Shown here: positions 1 to 6,916 of the stretch, piece after piece
Numbering within the stretch: position 1 is the first letter of the stretch
Layout: each line of letters begins with the position of its first letter
Source: Actinomycetales bacterium UBA1383
Lineage (GTDB): Bacteria > Actinomycetota > Actinomycetes > Actinomycetales > Actinomycetaceae
DNA length: 13,063 nt
Assembly: GCA_002305415.1 (NCBI GenBank)
Contig: DBQX01000023.1
Coordinates: forward strand, 1-13,063
Direction: 5' to 3'
Notes under the pieces: generated by a model
What the model saw: the letters and a program-made list of their open reading frames with translations, nothing else
Database searches by the model: none
Told to the model about the DNA's origin: nothing
Translations under genes and position numbers: made by a program

Positions 1-1017
1 GGCTCCCGGCTCGAGGCCCTCGCCGCCACCGGCGCCCGCCAGGACCGCGCCGCGACGGCGGCCCTCGCCGTCGTCGGCGTGGTCGGGGGCGCCGTCGTGG
101 GGCTCGCGCTGCAGGCCGTCTGGCCGGTGGGCACGTCGGCGGCGGACCTGGCGTACGCCGTGAGCGTGCTGGCGGCCACGGTCGGGACGTACGGCGTGCT
201 GATCCTGCTCGTGCTGATCGCGCGCCTGCCCGTCCTGGAACGGGCGATCGGGCAGGACCGCCTCGTGATCGCCCACCGCCGCATCGCGCCGTGGGCCACC
301 GGCCTCGTGGGCCTCCACGTGCTGCTCGTCGTGGCCGCCTACGCCGGCCTCACCGGGACGGGCTTCTGGGCGCAGCTCTGGTCCCAGCTCACGACGACGC
401 CGTGGATCCTTCCCGCCGCCGCCGGCCTGGTGGCGATGGTGGCGGCCGCCGTCACGTCGTGGCGGCGCCTGCGGGGGCGGCTGCGGCACGAGACATGGTG
501 GACGATCCACCTGTACACCTACCTCGGGGTGGCGCTCGCCTTCGCGCACCAGGTCACCGTGGGCGGTCCCTTCCTGGGCGGGTGGGCGCGGGCCCTGTGG
601 GTGGGCCTGTACGTGGCGGTCTTCGGGGCGATCGCCTGGTTCCGGGTGGCCGTGCCACTGTGGCGCTCGTGGCGTCACGACCTGCGCGTGGTCCGGGTGG
701 TGCGGGAGACGCCGGACGTCGTGAGCCTGTGGATCCGGGGCCGCCACCTGGAGCGCCTGGGTATTCGCGCCGGCCAGTTCCTCAACTGGCGCTTCGCCCA
801 CCCCGGTCTCCGGTACGAGGCGCACCCGTACTCGGTCTCGGGCCTGCCCCGGCCCGTGCCCGGAACCAGGGACTCCGTCGTCCGCATCACCGTCAAGGCG
901 CTCGGCGACTCCTCCGCCGCCGTCGCTGGTCTTCCTCCGGGGACACCGCACGGGAGCGGTCACCGCCGCCACGATCGCCGGGGTCGCCGGCGTCCTCGTC
1001 CTGAACCCAACGGGTGA
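1..1017 (+). pseudogene. Ferric-reductase-like flavocytochrome, truncated; 5' end outside window
   Basis: The frame is open from base 1, so the true start lies upstream; the GTG at 79 is only the first start codon visible. The protein would move electrons across the membrane through heme, fed by a cytoplasmic flavin domain. Several hydrophobic helices are visible. Two of them carry the histidine pairs expected for two b hemes (codons at 274 and 316, 14 residues apart; 508 and 547, 13 apart). The FAD domain follows, with GQF (about 769-780) and HPYS, the counterpart of the RPYS flavin motif (about 823-834). Similarity stops after LPPGT near 942, where a glycine-rich GPYG stretch and then an NAD(P)-binding domain are expected. 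Instead about 25 arginine-rich residues of shifted reading frame lead to the stop at 1015-1017. The electron-input domain is therefore missing. The first half is securely recognised; calling it non-functional is inference. Confidence 0.75.
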
Positions 1018-1459
1018 GGCGGCGATCAGTTCTGCCGCGTCCCCCACCAGTTCGGTCACGGCCCCCGACGCGACCGACGACAGCACCTCGAACGACGACA
1101 CCAGTCCCGGCGAGGACGCCGCCGGTGGGGACTCATCCACGGCAACTGGCGGCAGGGCCTCGCCGTCGGCCCCGACACTGGCGGCGACGGCCACCTACAC
1201 CGGCGAGGTCTACTCGACCCCCTACGGCCCGATGCAGGTGGAGGCGACGATCCAGGACGGCGTGATCGTGGACATCACGTGGATCTCGCTCCCCGCGGAC
1301 CGCCACTCCCAGCGGATCAACGACTACGCCGGTCCCGCGCTGGTCGAGGAGGCCCTCGCCGCGCAGTCCGCACAGGTGGACACCATCTCGGGGGCCACGT
1401 GGACCTCGGAGGGCTTCCGGTACTCGCTCCAGTCGATCCTCACCGAGGCGGGGTTGTGA
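938..1459 (+). pseudogene. FMN-binding domain protein, start missing
   Basis: This reading frame encodes a short hydrophobic helix (AVTAATIAGVAGVLVL, about 956-1003), a Ser/Thr/Asp/Pro-rich linker (about 1010-1180) and a complete FMN-binding domain (about 1185-1456). The domain contains the covalent flavinylation motif DTISGAT; its last Thr (1397-1399) is the expected FMN attachment site. In this family the protein is membrane-anchored, faces outside, and receives FMN from ApbE, which is encoded immediately downstream. No ATG, GTG or TTG occurs in frame between the membrane helix and the ATG at 1232, and that ATG lies inside the domain. The native start has been lost at the junction with the reductase gene. 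A product starting at 1232 would lack the anchor and half the domain. The domain call is firm; the left boundary is approximate. Confidence 0.7.
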
Positions 1460-2286
1460 GCGCCGCGGCCGTGCCCGGCGTGGAGGTCGTCCGCGCGGCG
1501 GGCCGTGCGGTGCACCACGTCGAGGTGGTCTGGGGGACCACCGTCTCGATCGACATCCGCGAGGTCGACGAACGCCTCCCCGCCGACGAGGTGCTGTGGG
1601 ACGCCGTCGCCGACGCCGTCCGCTTCATGCACTGGGTGGACCGGGTGTTCTCCCCCTTCCGCCCGGACTCGGTGGTCACCGCGCTGCGCACCGGGCGTCG
1701 CGCCGAGTCCGCCCTGTCCCTGAACGACGGCGACGACTGGGCCGTCCTCGGGGTGCTCGAGCGGTGCCGTGCCGCCCGCGACCTCACCGGCGGCGCCTTC
1801 GACCCCTGGGCCGTTCCGGGCGGCTTCGACCCCTCCGGGTACGTGAAGGGCTGGGCCGCCGAGCGGATCGCGGACCGGCTGGTGCGCCGCGGGCTGCCGC
1901 ACGTGTGCGTGAACGCGGGCGGCGACGTCGTCACGCGCGGCCTCGCCGCTCCCGCGCAGCCGTGGCGGGTGGGCGTGCGCCACCCGGACGACCCGCTCGC
2001 GGTGGTACGGACCGTGACGCCGGGCGACGGCGCGGTCGCCACGTCGGGCCTCTACGAGCGCGGCGCCCACATCATCGACCCGCGGACCGGGCAGCCGGCG
2101 GCGGGTGCCCGCGCGGCCACGGTCGTCGGCCCCGACGCCGGCCTCGCCGAAGTCCTGGCCACCGGGCTCGTGGTGGCGGGCCGGGACGGCGTGCCCTGGT
2201 TCGCGGGCCTCGAGGGGTGGGAGGCGTTCGTCATCGATCCGCTGCCCGCTCCGACGGCGTGGAGCGTGCGCGGCACCGCCGCCTGA
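1456..2286 (+). CDS. apbE: FAD:protein FMN transferase (ApbE family)
   Basis: 276 residues. ApbE cleaves FAD and attaches the FMN half to a Thr/Ser of target proteins, here most simply the FMN-binding protein just upstream. The GTG start overlaps the upstream TGA (GTGA), giving translational coupling. Family landmarks in order are GTTVSI (27-32), FSPF (65-68), GAFDPW (113-118), DPSGYVKGWA (125-134), NAGGD (153-157), the HIIDPRTG loop (205-212) and a C-terminal metal-site stretch AEVLAT (231-236). In the last stretch most relatives have Asp where this protein has Glu232, although Thr236 is kept. No signal peptide or lipobox is visible, so it is predicted cytoplasmic, or its export is not evident. 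Length is slightly short for the family but the fold elements look complete. Because its presumed target and partner are broken, it may have lost its role or may serve another substrate. Confidence 0.85.
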   Translation: MSAAAVPGVEVVRAAGRAVHHVEVVWGTTVSIDIREVDERLPADEVLWDAVADAVRFMHWVDRVFSPFRPDSVVTALRTGRRAESALSLNDGDDWAVLGVLERCRAARDLTGGAFDPWAVPGGFDPSGYVKGWAAERIADRLVRRGLPHVCVNAGGDVVTRGLAAPAQPWRVGVRHPDDPLAVVRTVTPGDGAVATSGLYERGAHIIDPRTGQPAAGARAATVVGPDAGLAEVLATGLVVAGRDGVPWFAGLEGWEAFVIDPLPAPTAWSVRGTAA

Positions 2287-2294
2287 ACGAACGA

Positions 2295-2325
2295 GAGGGG
2301 CGCCCGGGTGGTCCGGGCGCCCCTC
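2295..2325. terminator. Strong bidirectional hairpin between convergent genes
   Basis: A perfect 13-bp stem (2295-2307 with 2313-2325) closes a 5-base loop, GTGGT. It lies 8 bases after the apbE stop and 15 bases beyond the end of the opposing HAD gene. Placement between convergent genes suits a terminator for both. There is no clear U tract, as is common in high-GC actinomycetes. Confidence 0.7.
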
Positions 2326-2340
2326 CCGCGTGGGGTCAGG

Positions 2341-3279
2341 TCAGCTCTTGACCTTCGGCATCGTCACCTTCTTGTTCCCGGAGATGGTCTCCCACGGGAC
2401 CTCGTCCGGCAGGTAGCTCTCGAACTCCGCGATGAGGGCCTGCTGGTACTCGCCGGCGAAGGTGCCGTCGAGGAACTTGCCCAGGGCCTCGTCCTTGAAC
2501 CGCTTCCAGGACTCCTTCTCCTTGCCCGGGTTGATCGGGTAGTAGAGGCAGCCGGCGGTGCGGGCGGCGTCCCGGTCGCCGGGGGCGTCGCCGATGAGCA
2601 TGATGTGGCCGTCCGGGTACTTCCCGTTGGCGGCGTACTGCACGTGCTGCGCCTTGGAGCCCATCTCCTGGCCGGCGATGACGTGCACGTACTGGGCGAG
2701 CCCGTGCTCGTTCCACTCCTTCTCCAGCGCGTGGAGCGGGGTGGCGGAGACCGTCATCTCGTCCACGAAGGGGAACATCGCCTCCATGGCCTCGCGGACG
2801 CCGGGGAAGGGGCCGCAGCCGTGCACCATGTCCGCGATCATCGCGTTCACACCGTTGCCCCAGCGGATGGCCCGGTCGATCGTCTCCGACGGGTTCTCGG
2901 CCGCGAAGGCGGCGATGCCCTTGTCGGAGAGCGGGTACTCCGACTCGATGAACTGCGTGAGCTCGGGGTACTCCGGGATGGTGACGCCACGCTCGGCCAC
3001 CTCCACGCGGTCGCGGAGGAGGTCGAGGAGTTGGCGCAGTGCGAGCCAGCGGTTCAGGCCGCGGGTGACCGACTTCAGGTTCACGAAGATCGCGGTCTCG
3101 CGCGCCAGCGTGGAGATCGGCTGCAGGTCCCAGTACTTGATGTAGCTGGGGGTGAAGCACTCGTAGTGCTTGATGTCCATCGCGTCCATCGCGCAGCCGT
3201 CGGAGTCGATTCCCACGAAGAAGTCCTTCGTGGGGACGAAATCGACCAGGACCTGCGCGGCGGCGGGCATGTCGGCCAT
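2341..3279 (-). CDS. HAD-family hydrolase, Gph-like, with large helical cap
   Basis: 312 residues, soluble and cytoplasmic. All four HAD motifs are present: motif I DSDG with nucleophile Asp25 and Asp27, motif II Ser178, motif III Lys209 (GSKAQ), and motif IV GDAPGD with Asp231 and Asp235. Motif I reads DxDGC instead of the common DxDGT. An insert of about 140 residues between motifs I and II forms a large, mostly helical cap of the phosphoglycolate-phosphatase type. The family acts mainly as phosphatases on small phosphorylated metabolites; substrate is unknown. The start was chosen at the ATG preceded by a purine-rich AAGGAAGAAG rather than the longer in-frame ATG at 3351, because the extra 24 residues are polar, overlap the end of the GH3 gene and precede the domain. 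It follows the GH3 gene by 46 bases on the same strand, so the two probably form an operon for sugar use. Confidence 0.75.
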   Translation of the reverse strand: MADMPAAAQVLVDFVPTKDFFVGIDSDGCAMDAMDIKHYECFTPSYIKYWDLQPISTLARETAIFVNLKSVTRGLNRWLALRQLLDLLRDRVEVAERGVTIPEYPELTQFIESEYPLSDKGIAAFAAENPSETIDRAIRWGNGVNAMIADMVHGCGPFPGVREAMEAMFPFVDEMTVSATPLHALEKEWNEHGLAQYVHVIAGQEMGSKAQHVQYAANGKYPDGHIMLIGDAPGDRDAARTAGCLYYPINPGKEKESWKRFKDEALGKFLDGTFAGEYQQALIAEFESYLPDEVPWETISGNKKVTMPKVKS

Positions 3280-3325
3280 CGTTGTGTCTTCTTCCTTGTC
3301 GTGGTGTCCGTCGGTGGGTGTACCG

Positions 3326-5092
3326 TCAGATCCGGGTGTCCGGCAGGCCACAGAACACGTCAGTGGAGGGGGTGCCCAGGAACTCGCTCTTCCCCTCGAG
3401 CTTGTCGAGGAGTGCGTCGAGCGTCACGGGCTTGTCGTCGTACGTGTTGATGTAGGTCTTGACCTGCGGGACATCGGGCAGCAGGTTGGGTGACGCCGTC
3501 GAGATGAAGATGACGGGCAACTCGTGGACGTACCACGGGATGTCCGGGGTGCCCTTCGACGCCGGCCAGTACACCCGCTCCACCGGCTGCATCAGGCCCT
3601 CGACCTTCGCCACGGAGAGCACCAGGTCGTAGTTGTCCGTCATCGCGGAGATCGGGGCCTTGCCGGCATACGCACCCATGACCAGCTTGGCGCCCTCGTC
3701 CGCGGACATCTTCGCGAGCCGGTCGGCAAGTGACTCGTAGACGGTGACGTCGTACCCACGTTCCTCGAGCTTCGCACCCAGGGTCACGGCCGGGTGCGGC
3801 GCCCCTCCGTGCATCGCGTGCGCCATGGGGTTGCTCGGGCCCTTGATCGGGACCAGCAACACGCGCTTGAACTTCTCGGGGCTGATCGGCAGGACCTCGG
3901 GCTGCTTCGCCTTGACCAGCGTGATGGCCTTGTCGGCGACCGCGGCCGCCACCGCCTTGTTCTCGGGCAGGCCGATGCGGGCCATGGCCTCATCCTTGGG
4001 GGGCAGGATCTGGTCCTTGGCCTTCGTGTGCAGTCCGAGCGCCGCCTTGGTGCCGAGGATGCGCTCGAGGGCCTCCTGCAGCCGCTCCTCGGTGAGGATT
4101 CCTGAGCGGTAGCCCTCCATCATCCAGGCGAAGTCCTCGTCGGGGTCGTTGAAGAAAAGGAAGAGGTCGCAGCCCGCCTGGATGGAGGTGGGGAGGAGTT
4201 GGGAGCGCTTCATCGCACCAGTGAGGCCCACCATGTGGGAGGCGTCCGTGACCACGAGCCCGTTGAAGCCGAGCTTGCCGCGCAGCAGGTCGGTGAGGAT
4301 CTCCTTCGAGAGGGTGGCGGGGAGGATCTCATCCTCCGCCATGTCCGGGTTGAAGTGCTTCTGATAGGACGGGAGCGCGATGTGGCCGGCCATGATCGAC
4401 GGCAGTCCCGCCTCGAAGAGCGCCGAGTACACCCGGCCGAAGGTCTCGTCCCACTCCTCGGTGGAGAGCCAGTTCGGGGCGGAGGAGAGGTGCTGGTCCC
4501 GCTCGTCGATGCCGTCGCCCGGGAAGTGCTTCGCCGCCGGGGCGATCCCGGACTCCTGGATGCCACGCATGTACTCCAGCGAGAGTTCGATCGTCTGCTC
4601 GACGTCCGCGCTCCAGGTGCGCTGCGAGATGATCGGGTTCCGCCAGTTGCGGTACAGGTCCACGATGGGGGCGAAGGACCAGTTGCAGCCGATGGCGGCC
4701 GCTTCGACGCCGGAGATCCGGCCGAGCTCGTACGCGTAGCGCGGGTCCTTCGTGGCCGCGATCTTCACCTCCCAGCCGACGTAGGTGCCGTCCGTGCAGG
4801 CGCCGTTGCCGCCCGCCTCGGTGTTCGCGGCGATGAGCATCGGGATCTTCGAGTTCTCCTGCAGGATCCGGTTCTGCTCCCAGATCTCCGCGGCGGGGCC
4901 CGGCTGGTACCGCACCGCACCGATGTGGTAGCGGTTCACCATGTCGGTGAGGTACTCCTCGGTCCGGCTGGATCCCATGTTGACGAACAGTTGACCGATC
5001 TTCTCCTCGTCGGTCATTCCAGCAATCGTGTCGCGGACCCAGCGAACGCCGTCGTCGTCAAGATTGAAGGGTTTCGCGGTCAGGTCAACCAT
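3326..5092 (-). CDS. Glycoside hydrolase family 3, NagZ/hexosaminidase-like, cytoplasmic
   Basis: 588 residues. The N-terminal GH3 barrel carries KHFPGDG (188-194) followed by DQH (Asp199, His201), the Asp-His pair used as acid/base in NagZ-type N-acetylglucosaminidases, and the nucleophile Asp283 in VVTDASHM. The usual NagZ PGHG reads PGDG here. A second alpha/beta domain follows from about residue 390 to the C-terminus. No signal peptide is visible, so it should act in the cytoplasm on imported or recycled glycosides. The ATG at 5092 has a good AAAGGAG ribosome site six bases upstream, preferred over the in-frame ATG at 5149. It is the first gene of a unit with the HAD phosphatase downstream. 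An N-acetylhexosaminide substrate is likely from the Asp-His pair but not proven; a general beta-glycosidase or a phosphorylase is the alternative. Confidence 0.82.
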   Translation of the reverse strand: MVDLTAKPFNLDDDGVRWVRDTIAGMTDEEKIGQLFVNMGSSRTEEYLTDMVNRYHIGAVRYQPGPAAEIWEQNRILQENSKIPMLIAANTEAGGNGACTDGTYVGWEVKIAATKDPRYAYELGRISGVEAAAIGCNWSFAPIVDLYRNWRNPIISQRTWSADVEQTIELSLEYMRGIQESGIAPAAKHFPGDGIDERDQHLSSAPNWLSTEEWDETFGRVYSALFEAGLPSIMAGHIALPSYQKHFNPDMAEDEILPATLSKEILTDLLRGKLGFNGLVVTDASHMVGLTGAMKRSQLLPTSIQAGCDLFLFFNDPDEDFAWMMEGYRSGILTEERLQEALERILGTKAALGLHTKAKDQILPPKDEAMARIGLPENKAVAAAVADKAITLVKAKQPEVLPISPEKFKRVLLVPIKGPSNPMAHAMHGGAPHPAVTLGAKLEERGYDVTVYESLADRLAKMSADEGAKLVMGAYAGKAPISAMTDNYDLVLSVAKVEGLMQPVERVYWPASKGTPDIPWYVHELPVIFISTASPNLLPDVPQVKTYINTYDDKPVTLDALLDKLEGKSEFLGTPSTDVFCGLPDTRI

Positions 5093-5322
5093 CGGTGCTC
5101 CTTTGCGTCGGTGTGTCACCAGCCAACTGCAAAGAGCGGGACGCGGCAATCGGTTCCGTCAAGTTGCCACCTGCGCGGGCGGGGTGAAGTGTCCATCCCC
5201 CGGATCGTTACAGGAGCGGACTTTGCAGATCCGTGCGAGCGACTAAAGTGTGACGTGAATGTGCCTCCACGTGTTCATCACAGGACGGGTGGAGCAGGGT
5301 TGTTCGCTCGGGAGGAGGGGCA
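5093..5322. promoter_or_regulatory. Divergent control region between GH3 operon and M23 gene
   Basis: 230 bases with no gene. Three elements are visible. (1) GGCAA (5145-5149) and TTGCC (5164-5168) form an inverted pair flanking a minus-strand TTGACG (5157-5162), a possible -35 for the GH3 gene, though no good -10 follows at the right distance. (2) CTGCAAAG (5127-5134) and CTTTGCAG (5221-5228) are a perfect 8-base inverted pair 94 bases apart, possible operator halves. (3) On the plus strand, TAAAGT (5244-5249) is a weak -10 for the M23 gene with TTGCAG (5223-5228) as a poor -35. An imperfect hairpin follows (about 5250-5283). The M23 start has a strong GGAGGAGGGG at 5311-5320. Confidence 0.35.
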
Positions 5323-6897
5323 ATGAGGCCACTGGGCAGCGGACGCAAAGGGGCGGGTGTCCTCGCCCTGTGCGCTGCCTTCGCGCTCGGCGCGGCCCTC
5401 CCCGCTGTGGCTGACGACCCCCCGGCCGACGTCGTCGTGACCTCTGATCCGACCAGCGATCCCGCCACGGATCCCACCACGGATCCGACGACCCCGCCGC
5501 CCACCACGGACCCGACCACGGATCCGACCACGGATCCGACCACGCCGCCGCCCACCACGGACCCCACCACCGATCCGACCACGGATCCGACCACCCCGCC
5601 CCCCACCACCGACCCCACCACCGATCCGACCACCCCGGCGCCGTCGCCGACTGCCACCACCCCGGCGCCCTCGCCGACCGCCACGTCACCGGCGCCCACC
5701 GCGAGCCCGTCGACCACCCCCACGGTTGTCCCGACGCCGCTGGTGAGTCCTTCGACGTCGCCGACCCCGACGTCGTTCACGACCACGATCAACCCCAGCA
5801 TCCTCACCTCCACCTCCGTCACGACCAGGGCCGTCGCGACCGCCACCAAGTCACCCTCCGCGATCACGACCGGCGGGGCGGCGCTGATGGCGGCGCTGAT
5901 CCGCATCAACACCGCGGAGGCCCAGTGCGCGGCCACGTCCGCCACCGAGGCCTCGGTCGTCACGATCGACTCGAGTGTGATGCCCGCCAGCCTCGGGGAG
6001 TTCCACGGGGACGCGCTCGTGAACGCGGCCGTGGTCGTCGGCGTCGGGCTGGAGCTCGGAGTCCCCGAGCGCGCCCTCGCCATCGCGGTGATGACCGCCA
6101 TGGCGGAGAGCGGGTTGCAGCCCACCGACCAGCAGGCGCCCGTCGGACCCGCCGGAGTCGGCCTCTTCGAGCAGGGCGCCGGTGGTGCCTGGGGCACCTA
6201 CGAGGAACGCGTGGACCCGGCGACGTCCGCCCGGAACTTCTTCGCGCGGCTCACCGCCGTCCCCGGCTGGGACGCGCTGGACCCGGCGCTCGCCGCGGAT
6301 GCGGTGCAGCGCGGCGAGGACCCGGCGATCTATGCCCCGTACTGGGATGACGCCCAGCAGACGGTCCAGGCCCTCACCACCCAGCGCGTGGTCGTGTCCA
6401 CCCCGCGGCCCTGCGTCACCGAGTTCGGGGCGCTGAACACCGCCACCACCTGGACCAACCCGCTGAAGGGCCGCATCACGTCACCCTTCGGGTACCGCGT
6501 CCACCCCGTCCTCGGCGTCACGGCCGAGCACTGGGGGACCGACGTCGCGGCGAAGTGCGGCACCGAGATCCGCGCGGCGGCGGACGGGATCGTGGTCTGG
6601 GTCGGCGGTGGCCTGCAGGGCCGCACCGGCAACCAGATCGTGGTGTACCACGGCAACGGCATCCTCACCCGTTACGGGCACGTGCTCACCGGCTCGCAGA
6701 CGGTCTCCGTGGGCGACGCGGTGGCCGCGGGCCAGGTCATCGCGGGCGTGGGAGGCGACCCGCGGATCGACCCGGCGGGCGCCGGGCTCTCCACCGGGTG
6801 CCACCTGCACTTCGAGACGAACACCGACAACGGTGGCACCGTGCTGAATCCCGTCACGTTCCTCGCCGACCGCGGCGTGGCGCTCGCCAAGGGCTGA
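5323..6897 (+). CDS. Secreted cell-wall hydrolase: lytic-transglycosylase-like domain plus M23 endopeptidase
   Basis: 524 residues. The signal peptide ends near AVA at residue 30. Residues about 41-160 are a Pro/Thr/Asp-rich linker with three 17-residue repeats (46-96). A helical domain at about 224-345 has Glu262 (AMAESGL) followed by PAGVGLFEQ, a pattern like the catalytic Glu and downstream motif of Slt/lysozyme-like domains. The C-terminal M23 domain (about 380-515) has the zinc ligands His403 and Asp407 (HWGTD), YGH at 451-453, and HLH at 494-496. It should cut peptidoglycan peptides outside the membrane and perhaps glycan strands as well. Mature cysteines 202, 364, 412 and 493 could form disulfides. 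The start is fixed by the strong GGAGG site and signal peptide. The next gene begins 9 bases after the stop, so the two are co-transcribed. The M23 call is firm; activity of the Slt-like part is inferred. Confidence 0.88.
   Translation: MRPLGSGRKGAGVLALCAAFALGAALPAVADDPPADVVVTSDPTSDPATDPTTDPTTPPPTTDPTTDPTTDPTTPPPTTDPTTDPTTDPTTPPPTTDPTTDPTTPAPSPTATTPAPSPTATSPAPTASPSTTPTVVPTPLVSPSTSPTPTSFTTTINPSILTSTSVTTRAVATATKSPSAITTGGAALMAALIRINTAEAQCAATSATEASVVTIDSSVMPASLGEFHGDALVNAAVVVGVGLELGVPERALAIAVMTAMAESGLQPTDQQAPVGPAGVGLFEQGAGGAWGTYEERVDPATSARNFFARLTAVPGWDALDPALAADAVQRGEDPAIYAPYWDDAQQTVQALTTQRVVVSTPRPCVTEFGALNTATTWTNPLKGRITSPFGYRVHPVLGVTAEHWGTDVAAKCGTEIRAAADGIVVWVGGGLQGRTGNQIVVYHGNGILTRYGHVLTGSQTVSVGDAVAAGQVIAGVGGDPRIDPAGAGLSTGCHLHFETNTDNGGTVLNPVTFLADRGVALAKG
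5458..5610 (+). repeat. Three 51-bp in-frame tandem repeats (17-residue DPTT/PPP units)
   Basis: Three consecutive 17-residue units of the pattern (DPTT)3-PPPTT occupy residues 46-96 of the M23 protein; the first has one Thr replaced by Ala (DPAT). A partial unit and PAPSPTAT repeats follow to about 5690. At the DNA level the copies differ mainly at synonymous CCC/CCG and ACC/ACG positions. They encode an extended, probably wall-spanning or glycosylated linker, and copy number may vary among strains. Confidence 0.85.
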
Positions 6898-6916
6898 CCC
6901 CTGCCCGTGTCAGCCC
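6891..6916 (+). promoter_or_regulatory. Stop/start-spanning hairpin coupling two genes
   Basis: GGGCTGAC (6891-6898) and GTCAGCCC (6909-6916) are a perfect 8-bp inverted repeat with a 10-base loop. The left arm contains the M23 stop codon. The loop and right arm contain the GTG start (6907-6909) and following codons of the next gene, which has no recognisable Shine-Dalgarno sequence. The fold would hide the downstream start until ribosomes finishing the M23 gene open it. Confidence 0.45.

Noticed and set aside
1014..1265. Small Arg/Pro-rich plus-strand frame after the reductase
   Set aside because: It is an out-of-frame reading of the FMN-binding protein's Ser/Thr linker.
5150..5322. c-di-AMP (ydaO-type) riboswitch before the M23 gene, a known setting in actinomycetes
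   Set aside because: Only a loose GGGGTGAA is present; the other conserved segments are not found, and the likely transcript leader after about 5255 is too short.
5208..6197. Long minus-strand frame with VVGSVVGG repeats opposite the M23 gene
   Set aside because: It is the complement of the DPTT/PPP repeat and signal regions of the M23 gene; its Gly/Val repeats are a reading-frame shadow, with no start context.
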